Part shown: positions 24,005-32,449 of the stretch, piece after piece
How positions within the stretch are numbered: position 1 is the first letter of the stretch
How the letters are laid out: every line of letters starts with the position of its first letter
NCBI GenBank assembly: GCA_002798175.1
Contig: NWQL01000002.1
Span: 1 to 41,186 of the forward strand
DNA from: Lysobacteraceae bacterium NML91-0213
GTDB lineage: Bacteria > Pseudomonadota > Gammaproteobacteria > Xanthomonadales > Xanthomonadaceae
Length of the DNA stretch: 41,186 nt
Direction of reading: 5' to 3'
Program-made: the position numbers and the translations under genes
The notes under the pieces: generated by a model
The model's input: the letters and a program-made list of their open reading frames with translations, nothing else
Told to the model about the DNA's origin: nothing
The model's database searches: none

Positions 24005-26227
24005 ATGAAGCACCCGCTCAGCCTCGCGCTCGCCGCCGCCATCGCCGGTTTTGGCGCCCCCGCGTTCGCCCAGACCGCGCCCGCTCCGCAGGCATCCGCG
24101 TCCGAAGCGCAGCAGGCCAACCCGTTCTTCCAGGTCAGCCCGCTCGACCTGCAGTACCCGCAGTTCGACCGCATCCGTGACGAGCACTTCGCGCCGGCCT
24201 TCGACGCCGGCATGCGCGAGCACCTGGCCGAGATCGAGCGCATCGCCAACAACCCCGAGGCGCCGACGTTCGAGAACACCATCCTCGAGATGGAAAAGGC
24301 CGGCCAGCTGCTTGGGCGCGCCACCCGCGTGTTCTTCAACCTCGTCGGCACCGACACCAACGACGAGCGCAAGCGCCTGCAGGCCGAGTACTCGCCGAAG
24401 TTCGCCGCCTACCGCGACGAGATCACCCTGAACCCGAAGCTGTTCGAGCGGATCAGGACGCTGCATGACAACCGCGCCTCGCTGGGCCTCGACGCCCAGG
24501 GCACCCGCCTCGTCGAGCGCTACTACAACGACTTCGTGCGCGCCGGTGCGGCGCTGGACGAAGGCCAGAAGGCGCGCCTGAAGGAGATCAACGGCGAGCT
24601 CGCCCGCCTCGGCACCACCTTCAGCCAGAACGTGCTGGCCGAGGTGAACGACTCGGCCGTGGTCGTCGACACCCGCGAGGAGCTCGACGGCCTCACCGAG
24701 CAGCAGATCACCGCCGCCGCCAACGCCGCCAGGTCGCGCGGGCATGACGGCAAGTACGTGATCACCCTGCTCAACACCACCGGCCAGCCGCCGCTGTCGC
24801 AGCTGACCAACCGCGATCTCCGCCAGCGTATCCACGAGGCTTCGGTGGTGCGTGGCGCCCGTGGCAACCAGTGGGACAACCGCGAGATCGTCTCGCAGGT
24901 GCTGAAGCTGCGTGCCGAGCGCGCCGGCATGCTGGGTTTCCCGACCACCGCGCACTACGTGCTGGCCGACGAGACCGCGAAGACTCCGGAAGCGGTCAAC
25001 AACATGCTGCGCCAGCTGGCGCCGCCGGCGGTGGCCAACGCCCGCCGCGAAGCCGCCGAGCTGCAGGCGATGATCGACCAGGAGCAGGCCGCCAAGGGCG
25101 AGCCGAGCTTCAAGCTCGAGCCGTGGGACTGGGCCTTCTATTCGGAGAAGGTGCGCCAGGCGAAGTACGACTTCGACGAGTCGCAGCTCAAGCCGTACCT
25201 GGAAATGGTGAACGTGCTCGAGAACGGCGTGTTCCACGCCGCCACCGAGTTCTACGGCATCACCTTCAAGCACCGCACCGACCTGCCGCTCTACCACCCC
25301 GACACGCGCGTCTACGACGTGTTCGACAAGGACGGCAGCAAGCTCGCGATCTTCATCTTCGACCCGTATGCGCGTGACTCCAAGCGCGGCGGTGCGTGGA
25401 TGAACTCGTACGTGTCGCAGTCGGCGCTGATGGGCACCAGGCCGGTGGTGGCCAACCACCAGAACATCACCAAGCCGCCGGCGGGCGAGCCGACCCTGCT
25501 GACCTGGGACGAGGTCAGCACGATGTTCCACGAGTTCGGCCACGCACTGCACGGCATGTTCTCGGACGTCGAGTACCCCTACTTCTCCGGCACCAGCGTG
25601 CCGCGTGACTTCGTGGAGTTCCCTTCGCAGGTCAACGAGATGTGGGCGGACTGGCCGTCGATCCTCGCCAACTACGCCAGGCATTACGAGACCGGCGAGC
25701 CGATGCCGCAGGAACTGTTGGACAAGGTGACCGCGGCGGCCCAGTTCAACCAGGGCTTCGCCACCACCGAGTACCTGGGCGCAGCCATGCTCGACCAGTA
25801 CCTGCACCAGCTGCCGGCGGACCGCCTGCCGGCTCCGGGCGACATCCTTGCCACCGAGGCCACCGCGCTGCGCGAGGCAGGCGTGGACTTCGCCGCGGTG
25901 CCACCGCGTTACCGCACCACCTACTTCAGCCACATCATGGGTGGCTATGCGGCGGGCTACTACGCCTACATCTGGTCGGAGGTGCTCGACGCCAACACGG
26001 TGAAGTGGATCGAGGACAACGGTGGACTGACCCGCGCCAACGGCGACCGCCTGCGCGCCACCCTGCTCTCGCAGGGCGGCAGCAAGGATGCGCTGCAGCT
26101 GTTCCGCGACTTCTCCGGCGCCGAGCCCGACATCCAGCCGCTGCTGGAGAAGCGTGGCCTGGCCGGCTCCGCCGACGACTCCGCCGCGCCGGATGCTGCC
26201 GGTACCCCGGAGTCGGGCAACCGGTAA
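24005..26227 (+). CDS. dcp: secreted M3 family peptidyl-dipeptidase
   Basis: 740 aa from the ATG at 24005, where a clean signal peptide begins (MKHPLSLALAAAIAGFGAPAFA, probable cleavage before QTAPAP). An upstream in-frame start at 23930 would spoil it. The zinc motif HEFGH is at 509-513 and is followed by GTSVPRDFVEFPSQVNEMW, the pattern of the M3A metallopeptidases. MGGYAAGYYAYIWSEVLDAN near the C-terminus carries the substrate-binding His/Tyr region. It should remove C-terminal dipeptides from peptides in the periplasm. Oligopeptidase A (prlC) is the main alternative, but that is cytoplasmic. A strong terminator follows directly. Confidence 0.92.
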   Translation: MKHPLSLALAAAIAGFGAPAFAQTAPAPQASASEAQQANPFFQVSPLDLQYPQFDRIRDEHFAPAFDAGMREHLAEIERIANNPEAPTFENTILEMEKAGQLLGRATRVFFNLVGTDTNDERKRLQAEYSPKFAAYRDEITLNPKLFERIRTLHDNRASLGLDAQGTRLVERYYNDFVRAGAALDEGQKARLKEINGELARLGTTFSQNVLAEVNDSAVVVDTREELDGLTEQQITAAANAARSRGHDGKYVITLLNTTGQPPLSQLTNRDLRQRIHEASVVRGARGNQWDNREIVSQVLKLRAERAGMLGFPTTAHYVLADETAKTPEAVNNMLRQLAPPAVANARREAAELQAMIDQEQAAKGEPSFKLEPWDWAFYSEKVRQAKYDFDESQLKPYLEMVNVLENGVFHAATEFYGITFKHRTDLPLYHPDTRVYDVFDKDGSKLAIFIFDPYARDSKRGGAWMNSYVSQSALMGTRPVVANHQNITKPPAGEPTLLTWDEVSTMFHEFGHALHGMFSDVEYPYFSGTSVPRDFVEFPSQVNEMWADWPSILANYARHYETGEPMPQELLDKVTAAAQFNQGFATTEYLGAAMLDQYLHQLPADRLPAPGDILATEATALREAGVDFAAVPPRYRTTYFSHIMGGYAAGYYAYIWSEVLDANTVKWIEDNGGLTRANGDRLRATLLSQGGSKDALQLFRDFSGAEPDIQPLLEKRGLAGSADDSAAPDAAGTPESGNR

Positions 26228-26260
26228 CCGGTAGAACGTTTTTCGCCTGATGGCGAGCGA

Positions 26261-26292
26261 ACCGCCCGGAGCGATCCGGGCGGTTTTTTTTC
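26261..26292 (+). terminator. intrinsic terminator of dcp
   Basis: A perfect 10-bp stem (26261-26270 with 26275-26284) closed by the stable GNRA-type tetraloop GCGA is followed by nine T ending at 26292. It lies 34 bp after the dcp stop on the plus strand. Confidence 0.95.
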
Positions 26293-26456
26293 GTCCTTTT
26301 CCCGACACCACGTAGATGGCGTCAGGTACCCGCATGCGCCGCTCCGCCGATCGTGCACACGGGAGGCATGGTCCTCGATCTCCACACGGATGTGACGACG
26401 CCAAGCATGAGTGCCGTTTGACGGGTGCCGGTGAGGTGCTTCGGCTGGCGTCGCGC

Positions 26457-26577
26457 TGCCCGTCGCGCGCACCGGGGGGTGTGCTCCCCCGGCCGGAGTC
26501 CGCGTCCAGCTACCACGGCCGGCCGCCGGCCATCCATGGCCGGCTGGGAACACACCCCCCGGTGCGCGCGACGGGCA
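26457..26577 (-). repeat. three-way-junction repeat element, type A copy 2
   Basis: 121 bp in minus-strand orientation. Outer arms 26457-26483 and 26551-26577 form a perfect 27-bp inverted repeat. The inside is nearly identical to copy 1 (differences only in the five-base linker next to the arm): the same 9-bp hairpin, the same CCGGCC/GGCCGG stem and the same loop. The shared left flank (from about 26434) also matches copy 1. The flanking genes here run on the plus strand, opposite to copy 1, so element orientation is independent of local transcription. Confidence 0.92.
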
Positions 26578-26736
26578 CAGACCTTCTTCGGCTTCGGCAC
26601 GGACAGCAGCGCGCCCGCAACCGCTCGTGCCCTTGTTTGACTCCGCATGGGAATCAACCGCGGCCCAGCCGAAGTGGTCAATTGCCACGCCTGACGCATC
26701 GCCGTCGACTTTCTTCCCGACGCGACGACAGGTCGG

Positions 26737-26852
26737 GGCCCGCCGTGGACGCAGGGGGATGTCCAGAGCCGGCCATGGATGGCCGGCGGCCGGATGTGGG
26801 AGCAGGACGCGGAGATATCCGGCTGGGCATCCCCCTGTGGCCGCGGTGGGCC
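26737..26852 (+). repeat. three-way-junction repeat element, type B copy 2
   Basis: 116 bp on the plus strand. Arms 26737-26764 and 26825-26852 pair at 23 of 28 positions. Four of the five exceptions are G.T (26742/26847, 26746/26843, 26751/26838, 26762/26827). The fifth is the same A.G mismatch as in copy 1 (26749/26840). The two inner hairpins are as in copy 1. The apical loop reads GTGGGAGC where the other copies have GTGGTAGC. About 20 bp before the left arm is also similar to copy 1. Confidence 0.92.
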
Positions 26853-27001
26853 ACCCCGGGTTCACCCTGGGCGTCCGTGTCTCCAAATGCGGATCTTTTT
26901 CGCGCGCGCGATCACGCACGGCCGCTCCCCCACCCACGGCGCCGCACCGATGCCGCGATCCCTTCGACCCGCTTGCGGTAGGGCCCCGCTACGATGTCGG
27001 G

Positions 27002-27865
27002 ATGCAGCCCATGCCCTTCCCTTCTGCCGCCACCGCCGACGACGACGCATCGCGACTCGCCGACTGGCTCTCGCGCCACCGCCGGATCTTCGTGCTCACC
27101 GGCGCCGGCTGCAGCACGGCGTCAGGCATCCCCGGCTACCGCGGCGACGACGGCCGATGGACCCGTCCGCCACCGGTGACCTGGCAGGGGTTCACCGGCG
27201 ATCCCGCGGTGTATCGGCGCTACTGGGCACGGAGTCATGTCGGCTGGCCCCGGTTCGAGCGGGCCCGCCCCAACCAGGCCCACCACGCGCTTGCATTACT
27301 GGGCGCCCGCGGGCCGCTGTCGCTGGTGGTCACCCAGAACGTCGACGGCCTGCACCAGCGTGCCGGCAGTGAGGCGGTGATCGACCTGCATGGCCGGCTG
27401 GATGCGGTGGTCTGCCTGGGCTGCGGAGTCCGCCGGCCGCGCGCGTCGCTGCAGGAGCAGCTCGATCTCCTCAACCCCGGCTGGTCGCCCGGCCCCGCGG
27501 CAGCGGCGCCGGATGGCGATGCCGATATCGCCGAGGAAGCCGAACACGCCTATGTGCCACCGCACTGCCCGGACTGCACCGGCCTGCTGAAGCCGGACGT
27601 GGTTTTCTTCGGCGAGAACGTACCCCGGGCCCGTTACCTTGCTGCCTGCGATGCCCTCGAACTGGCGGATGCGATGCTGGTCGCCGGCTCTTCGCTGATG
27701 GTCTATTCGGGTTTCCGCTTCGCGCGGATGGCCCACGAGCGCGGGCTGCCGCTTGCGGTTCTCAACCGCGGCGTCACCCGCGCTGACGCCCTTGCCGGCC
27801 TGCGCCTCGAGGGCGACCTCGGCAACACGCTGGCGCGGGCGGCACAGCTGCTGGGAGCCGCCTGA
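27002..27865 (+). CDS. sirtuin-type NAD-dependent protein deacylase
   Basis: 287 aa from the ATG at 27002; an ATG at 27011 is an alternative. Sir2 motifs appear in order: GAGCS at 34-38, GIPGYRG at 42-48, QNVDGLH at 112-118, and the catalytic His in DLHG at H130. A zinc site is formed by CLGC (C138, C141) and a later CPDC. VVFFGENVP and AGSSLMVYSG follow. It removes acyl groups from lysines using NAD. An insertion between the two Cys pairs (ADIAEEAEHAY) and the overall pattern resemble the class II/SIRT4-like bacterial sirtuins. The exact acyl specificity cannot be told. It is convergent with the CFA synthase gene. Confidence 0.93.
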   Translation: MQPMPFPSAATADDDASRLADWLSRHRRIFVLTGAGCSTASGIPGYRGDDGRWTRPPPVTWQGFTGDPAVYRRYWARSHVGWPRFERARPNQAHHALALLGARGPLSLVVTQNVDGLHQRAGSEAVIDLHGRLDAVVCLGCGVRRPRASLQEQLDLLNPGWSPGPAAAAPDGDADIAEEAEHAYVPPHCPDCTGLLKPDVVFFGENVPRARYLAACDALELADAMLVAGSSLMVYSGFRFARMAHERGLPLAVLNRGVTRADALAGLRLEGDLGNTLARAAQLLGAA

Positions 27866-27890
27866 GCACCCGCCGGGCATTGCGCAACCC

Positions 27891-29012
27891 TCAGCGTGGT
27901 GCGACGTAGCCACCCGGCACGCCATCGGGCGACAGCACCAGCTGCCACAGCTGCAGCCTGCGCGCACGGAAGCACGCCATGGACCCGGCCAGATAGAACC
28001 GCCACATGCGGCGGAACCGTTCGTCGTAGCGCGGTGGCAGGCGTTCCCAGGCCGCCTCCACATTGTCGCGCCAGGCCTGCAGGGTGAGGTCGTAGTCGGC
28101 CCCGAAGTTGTGCCAGTCCTCGATCACGAACGCACCTTCGAGCGCCCGCGCGACCTGCGGCGGCGATGGCAGCATCGAGTTCGGGAAGATGTACCTGGCG
28201 ATCCACGGATCGGTGCGGCGCCGGCTGCGGTTGCTGCCGATGGTGTGCAGCAGGAACAGCCCGTCCGCGGCCAGGCAGCGCCGGGCCACCCGGAAGTAGG
28301 TCCGGTAATTGCGCACGCCGACATGCTCGAACATGCCGATCGACACGATGCGGTCGAAGCGTTCGCGCAGGCCACGATAGTCCTGCAGGCGGATCTCCAC
28401 CGGCAGGCCGGCGCAGGATGCGCGCGCATAGTCGGCCTGCTCACGCGAGATGGTGATGCCCACGCCCTCCACCCCGTAACGTTCGGCCGCGAACTTCAGC
28501 ATCTCGCCCCAGCCACAGCCAATGTCGAGCAGGCGCATCCCGGGCCGCAGCCCAAGCTTGCGGCAGCACAGGTCGAGCTTGGCCTCCTGCGCGGCATCCA
28601 GATCACGGGCGTCGCGCCAGTAGGCACAGCTGTAGACCAGGCGCCGACCCAGCATCGCGGCATAGAGATCATTGCCGAGGTCGTAGTGGCGCTCGCCGAC
28701 CGCGTAGCTGCGGCGCCCGGCCTGCGGATTGAGCAGCCAGGCATGCAGGGCGTCGACCACGTCCGCGACGCCGTGCACGCGATCGCCCACCCCGCGGCGG
28801 ACCAGCCGGTGCAGCAGTCCGTCGAGCGAACCGGTGTGCCACCAGCCGTCCATGAAACTCTCGCCGAGGCCAAGCGAACCCTGGGCGAGCACCCGTGCAT
28901 GGAAGCGCTCGTCATCAACGTGCAGGTCCCAGGGGCGGTTGCCGTCGAGTTGCACATCGGCTTCCGCCAGCAGGGCCTGCACGCGCCGTCTTGAACGGTC
29001 GGTGCCCGCCAT
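27891..29012 (-). CDS. cfa: cyclopropane-fatty-acyl-phospholipid synthase
   Basis: 373 aa from the ATG at 29012; 23 further upstream codons are open but do not look like family sequence. YSCAYW at 127-132, the SAM-binding motif LLDIGCGWG at 161-169, QDYRGL, SIGMFEHVG and NYRTYF are all in the usual order, as is IFPNSMLPS further on. The enzyme adds a methylene from S-adenosylmethionine across double bonds of membrane phospholipid acyl chains, usually in stationary phase or acid stress. The length is close to E. coli Cfa. It stands alone, convergent to the sirtuin gene. Confidence 0.95.
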   Translation of the reverse strand: MAGTDRSRRRVQALLAEADVQLDGNRPWDLHVDDERFHARVLAQGSLGLGESFMDGWWHTGSLDGLLHRLVRRGVGDRVHGVADVVDALHAWLLNPQAGRRSYAVGERHYDLGNDLYAAMLGRRLVYSCAYWRDARDLDAAQEAKLDLCCRKLGLRPGMRLLDIGCGWGEMLKFAAERYGVEGVGITISREQADYARASCAGLPVEIRLQDYRGLRERFDRIVSIGMFEHVGVRNYRTYFRVARRCLAADGLFLLHTIGSNRSRRRTDPWIARYIFPNSMLPSPPQVARALEGAFVIEDWHNFGADYDLTLQAWRDNVEAAWERLPPRYDERFRRMWRFYLAGSMACFRARRLQLWQLVLSPDGVPGGYVAPR

Positions 29013-29105
29013 GGCGAGTCCGCAGCATGCCGGGAGTTCCCGGCCTGGCGAGTCTAGCGCGGCAGTCCCCGCGCGGGACAAGCCGGCGCGGGTCGCGCGT
29101 CCCGG

Positions 29106-29969
29106 TCAGCGCGCGACCGGTCCGGTATCCACCGCGGCGGGCATCGGCGCATCGGCCGAGAACAGCGGGCGGTATGCGGCCGCCAGATGGGGCAACAGCA
29201 CGTGCGCGGGCACGGTCACGCTCTGGGTGCCATCCGCATACGGCCCGACCTGGTAAGGCGGGAACACGAAGCGCAGTGCCTCGATCCGCCCCTGCGGGTC
29301 GAGCACCGGCTCGAACGAGTCGAAGTTGTCGGGCTCGGGGGCGGAGCCGTCGTCGATCATCCGTCCGGCGCTGCGCAGTGCCTCGTGGCGCGCCTCGGGG
29401 GACAGCTCCTCGGCATCGATCCGGGTGCCCAGCACCGCATGGAGTTGCTCGCGCGCATAGGCCGAGATCGCGTTCCAGCCCTCCGGGCTTTCCACCAGAT
29501 CGGCCGCGCGCAGCATCCGCTCCTGCTGCGGCAGCCAGACGAAGCGCTCCACCAGCGGGTTGCCATGCGCGCCACCGGTGTAGCTGCTGCCATCGGCGGC
29601 CACTGCCACCAGCTCGGGGGTCTCCACCAGCATCCGGAACTCCAGCGACAGGTCGTAGACCGGCCCTCCGGGGGCTTCGCCCGCACTGCCCGCCGCGTCC
29701 ACGAGCTCGCTGCGCGCGGCCTGGGCATATCGATGCAGTTCGGCCGCCAGGCCGGGATAGCGACCTGCTTCGACGGGGTAGCTGATGCCGACGATGTAGC
29801 GTGGCGTCTGCTCGATGACATCCTCGAGGGCCGGGGGCGGCGGCGGCGGCTCTGCTGCAGCCGCAACCTGCCGCGACGCGTCCGTTCCGGGCGAGGGAAC
29901 GCTCGCCTCCTCGTTGCGTCCGCATCCGGCCAACGCCAGCACGGCGACGCCGATCCACCAGTGTTTCAT
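29106..29969 (-). CDS. DUF3298-type lipoprotein
   Basis: 287 aa from the ATG at 29969. The N-terminus MKHWWIGVAVLALAGCG has a good lipobox (LAGC), followed by a Pro-rich linker (PPPPPP). The rest resembles the paired DUF4163/DUF3298 fold (RsiV, PdaC relatives). PRYIVGISYPVEAGRYPGLAAEL starts the first half. SYTGGAHGNPLVERFVW, with its Gly-Gly-Ala-His core, and FVFPPYQVGPYADGTQSVTVP mark the second. Family members bind lysozyme or glycans or have unknown roles. No sigma factor gene is adjacent, so an anti-sigma role is not supported. It is probably anchored in the periplasm. Confidence 0.85.
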   Translation of the reverse strand: MKHWWIGVAVLALAGCGRNEEASVPSPGTDASRQVAAAAEPPPPPPALEDVIEQTPRYIVGISYPVEAGRYPGLAAELHRYAQAARSELVDAAGSAGEAPGGPVYDLSLEFRMLVETPELVAVAADGSSYTGGAHGNPLVERFVWLPQQERMLRAADLVESPEGWNAISAYAREQLHAVLGTRIDAEELSPEARHEALRSAGRMIDDGSAPEPDNFDSFEPVLDPQGRIEALRFVFPPYQVGPYADGTQSVTVPAHVLLPHLAAAYRPLFSADAPMPAAVDTGPVAR

Positions 29970-30083
29970 CGTCCGCGGTCCCCTGTTCAATGTTGTGGCG
30001 AGGCTAAAGGGCGCTGTGTGATGGCCCCATGCAAGCAACCTGCCTGCAATACCCCTGCCATGGCATCCCGAACGTCGCCCACG

Positions 30084-30109
30084 AAAAAGCCCGGCCGGAG
30101 CCGGGCTTT
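30084..30109 (-). terminator. intrinsic terminator of the cold shock gene
   Basis: On the minus strand a 10-bp perfect stem AAAGCCCGGC/GCCGGGCTTT with a TCCG loop (30086-30109) runs into a T tract (30084-30088). It lies about 20 bp after the cold shock gene stop. Confidence 0.9.
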
Positions 30110-30130
30110 CGATCCTGCCGTGAGGCGGGA

Positions 30131-30340
30131 TTACTCGGGCTGCACTTCGTCAGCCTGCAGACCCTTCTGGCCCTGCACGACCTTGAAGGAGACGCGCTGG
30201 CCTTCCTGCAGCGACTTGAAGCCGGTGCCCTGGATCGAACGGAAGTGGACGAACACGTCCTGGCCGCTTTCCGGGGTGATGAAGCCGAAGCCCTTGGCGT
30301 CGTTGAACCACTTGACGGTACCGGTCTGACGATCCGACAT
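30131..30340 (-). CDS. cspA: cold shock protein (CspA family)
   Basis: 69 aa from the ATG at 30340, with an AAGGAG ribosome site. An in-frame start 14 codons upstream lacks family sequence. The RNA-binding motifs are KGFGFITP (RNP1, residues 16-23) and VFVHF (RNP2, 29-33), on a typical single cold-shock domain ending [12 protein letters not shown]. It binds single-stranded RNA/DNA and melts RNA structure. The leader contains a small inverted repeat (CCCGCCGTGGCGG around 30386-30398, plus strand) that could fold in the mRNA. Whether expression is cold-induced or constitutive cannot be told. Confidence 0.96.
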   Translation of the reverse strand: MSDRQTGTVKWFNDAKGFGFITPESGQDVFVHFRSIQGTGFKSLQEGQRVSFKVVQGQKGLQADEVQPE

Positions 30341-30571
30341 GGTGTTACTCCTTGAAACAAACAGTTGTTGATGGTTTGACACGACCCGCCGTGGCGGCGT
30401 CGAGACTGTCTAGCAAGGGGTAACGCGAAAGCGATGGAGCGGATCGTCCCGGCCAATGGCCGTACAGCTTTGATCTACCGCATCGGAGCCACGATGTACC
30501 GTGATCCCGGCCTTGAACAGTTCGCGCACGATACCCTAGTTCGAATCGAAAGTGTGAATGGGCAAACGGCG

Positions 30572-30871
30572 TTACGACGACCGGTTATCGCCGACCAGAA
30601 GGTCGCCATAGGCAGGGTTCCGGCGCACGTAGGAGGCGGTGTACTCGCATTGCGGATCGACCCGTAGACCGGCCTTCCTGGCATGGTCGAGCGCGGCCGC
30701 GTTGAGCGTGCCCGCGATGCCGCGGCCGGACAGTGCCTCCGGCACGATCGTGTGCAGGATCACCATGGTGTCGCCATCGCGGCGGTACTCGACATGGGCG
30801 GTCCCGCCGTCCATGTCGAGTTCGAACATTCCACGCTGCGGGTCGTGACGGACGTCGGTGGGCGTGGCCAT
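30572..30871 (-). CDS. small GNAT-like protein (YidJ/Gcn5-related type)
   Basis: 99 aa. The pattern ILHTIVPEALSGRGIAGTLNAAALDHARKAGLRVDPQCEY followed by P-x-Y-x-DLL matches the short Gcn5-related acetyltransferase family of about 90-100 residues. It has the acetyl-CoA loop (GRGIA) but lacks the first half of a classic GNAT. The substrate is unknown. Its ATG lies 2 bases beyond the stop of the upstream Lys/Ala-rich gene, so the two are cotranscribed and probably translationally coupled. That pairing is notable because the partner offers many lysines. Confidence 0.85.
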   Translation of the reverse strand: MATPTDVRHDPQRGMFELDMDGGTAHVEYRRDGDTMVILHTIVPEALSGRGIAGTLNAAALDHARKAGLRVDPQCEYTASYVRRNPAYGDLLVGDNRSS

Positions 30872-30873
30872 GC

Positions 30874-31719
30874 TCAGTTTCCGGTGGTGGGCGAACGGCG
30901 CGCGTCGCGCTTGCCCTGGTTGATGCGGTCGCGGGTGCTGTTGCTGCCCTGGATGGCCGGGATGCGGGCCTCGGCCTCGTGCAGCTGCTCGGCACGCCGT
31001 GCGGCTTCCTCGGACTGGTAGCCGGGGGATCCGGCATCTCCCGCGGTGCCCCCGAGGGTCTCCCAGGACTTCGGCTGGCGCGCCTGCGCCTGCTTGGCTT
31101 CCAGCAGTTCGCGGGTGCGCTCCAGCGCCTGCTCCGGGGTCAGCGCCTTCTTTGCTGGGCGCGTTTTCCTGGCGGGGCTCTTCGCTGGCCTGTCCGTGGC
31201 CTTGCCAACGGCGGACGCGGCGCTGGCGGCCTTCTTCGCGCGGGCCTTCGGCTGTGTTGCCGACTTCGCTGACGCAGGTCCCGCCTTCGCTACGCTGGCC
31301 GGTGCCGCGGCCTTCCGCGTTGCGGCCGATCCGCCGCGCTTCGAAGCCGGTTTGCGCGCCGATGCACTGCTCGCCGCCACCTTCTCCGCTGCCTTCGCCG
31401 CCTTGCGATCCTCGCGTTCGACCTGGCGCAGCTGCGCCTCGAAGCGCGAGAGGATGTCCGACAGCAGCGTCGCCTTCTCCTTGCTGCGCTCGTTGGCCAT
31501 GCCGCTGGTCCCGCGCTTGGCCCCGGTGCGGTCGCGCGATGCCAGCTTCTGCCGCTGGACCAGGTCCCGGGCGCGATCGCGGGCGTCGCGCGCGCGCCTA
31601 ACGCGCGTGGTCAGCGCCCTGGCATCGAGCTTGCGCAGGGTATTCACTCGGCTGTCGGTGTAGAGCTCCATCTCCTTCTGGTTGAGGAGAGCGGTGGCGT
31701 TGGCCCGGGTGATGAGCAT
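30874..31719 (-). CDS. Lys/Ala-rich basic protein with histone H1-like segment
   Basis: 281 aa from the ATG at 31719 (GGAG site 9 bases before). A GTG at 31734 would add five residues. The N-terminal ~105 residues are charged and helical (LYTDSRVNTLRKLDARALTTRVRRARDARDRARDLVQRQK). A low-complexity segment at about 110-195 is rich in Ala, Lys, Ser and Pro (KAAAPASVAKAGPASAKSAT, then KARAKKAASAAS), like histone H1 tails or AlgP/Hc1-type proteins. The end is again charged (REL-LEAKQAQARQPKSWETLGG). I do not recognise the family. DNA or RNA binding is an inference from composition. It precedes the small acetyltransferase-like gene by 2 bp. Confidence 0.75.
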   Translation of the reverse strand: MLITRANATALLNQKEMELYTDSRVNTLRKLDARALTTRVRRARDARDRARDLVQRQKLASRDRTGAKRGTSGMANERSKEKATLLSDILSRFEAQLRQVEREDRKAAKAAEKVAASSASARKPASKRGGSAATRKAAAPASVAKAGPASAKSATQPKARAKKAASAASAVGKATDRPAKSPARKTRPAKKALTPEQALERTRELLEAKQAQARQPKSWETLGGTAGDAGSPGYQSEEAARRAEQLHEAEARIPAIQGSNSTRDRINQGKRDARRSPTTGN

Positions 31720-31828
31720 TGCAGGTGACTCCACTGTATGGCTGTGCCGGAAGCTTTAGCACAGCGGACTTGCAGCGGAAGTGAGCGGGCCCGCATACGC
31801 GCGGGCCGTCGTGCGCGGCGGGCGGCGC

Positions 31829-32446
31829 TCAGAGGAACGAGGGACTTGCCAGCCGTTCCAGGAAGGCCGGAATCACCCGCGGCTCCATCATCACGGTGAA
31901 GAGCACGCCGTAGCCCGCACCCCAGAGATGCGCGCTGTGGTTGATGTTGTCGCCGCCGCGCCGGTCCATCCAGAACGAGTAGCCGACGTACATCACCGCA
32001 TAGAGGATGGCCGGCATCGGGATGAAGAACACGAAGATCAGCGACCACGGGCTCAGCAGCACGAAGGCGAACAGTACCGCCGACACCGCCCCGGATGCCC
32101 CCAGGCTGCGGTAGTGCGGGTCGTGCCGGTGGCGCAGGTACGTCGGCAGGATCGCGACCACGATCGCCGACAGGTAGAACAGCGCGAAGCCCACCGCGCC
32201 GATGTAGGGCGCGAACGCGCGCTCGATCATGCCGCCGAAGAAGAACAGCGTGATCATGTTGAACAGCAGGTGGCCCCAGTCGGCATGGATGAAGCCGTGG
32301 GTGACCAGGCGGTCGTACTGCTTCTTCCGGTCCACCGCGGGCGGCCAGAGGATCAGCCGCTCGATGAGCCGGGGATTCGCGAACGCCTGCCACGACACCA
32401 GCACGGTGACCGCGATCAGCAGCAGGGTGACGGGACCGGAGTTCAT
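31829..32446 (-). CDS. rhomboid-family intramembrane serine protease
   Basis: 205 aa with about six membrane helices. The catalytic serine is in GASGAVSA (S119) and the catalytic histidine in NHSAHLWGAGYG (H173). THGFIHADWGHLLFNM carries the His and Asn of the oxyanion region. It should cleave membrane-protein substrates within the inner membrane; none can be named. Its ATG lies 3 bp after the stop of the upstream POT transporter gene, so the two form an operon. Confidence 0.93.
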   Translation of the reverse strand: MNSGPVTLLLIAVTVLVSWQAFANPRLIERLILWPPAVDRKKQYDRLVTHGFIHADWGHLLFNMITLFFFGGMIERAFAPYIGAVGFALFYLSAIVVAILPTYLRHRHDPHYRSLGASGAVSAVLFAFVLLSPWSLIFVFFIPMPAILYAVMYVGYSFWMDRRGGDNINHSAHLWGAGYGVLFTVMMEPRVIPAFLERLASPSFL

Positions 32447-32449
32447 CGA

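Larger units (their letters stand above)
26228..27001. other. repeat-bearing intergenic region between dcp and the sirtuin gene
   Basis: 774 bp. It starts with the dcp terminator (26261-26292). A type-A element (26457-26577) and a type-B element (26737-26852) follow. The stretch 26293-26430 and the 159 bp between the elements hold nothing I recognise. 26853-27001 must carry the sirtuin promoter, which I could not place. No gene was found. Confidence 0.7.

Noticed and set aside
30537..30550. GTTCGAATC resembling a tRNA T-loop
   Set aside because: No acceptor, D or anticodon stem can be built around it; the upstream 60 bases do not pair.
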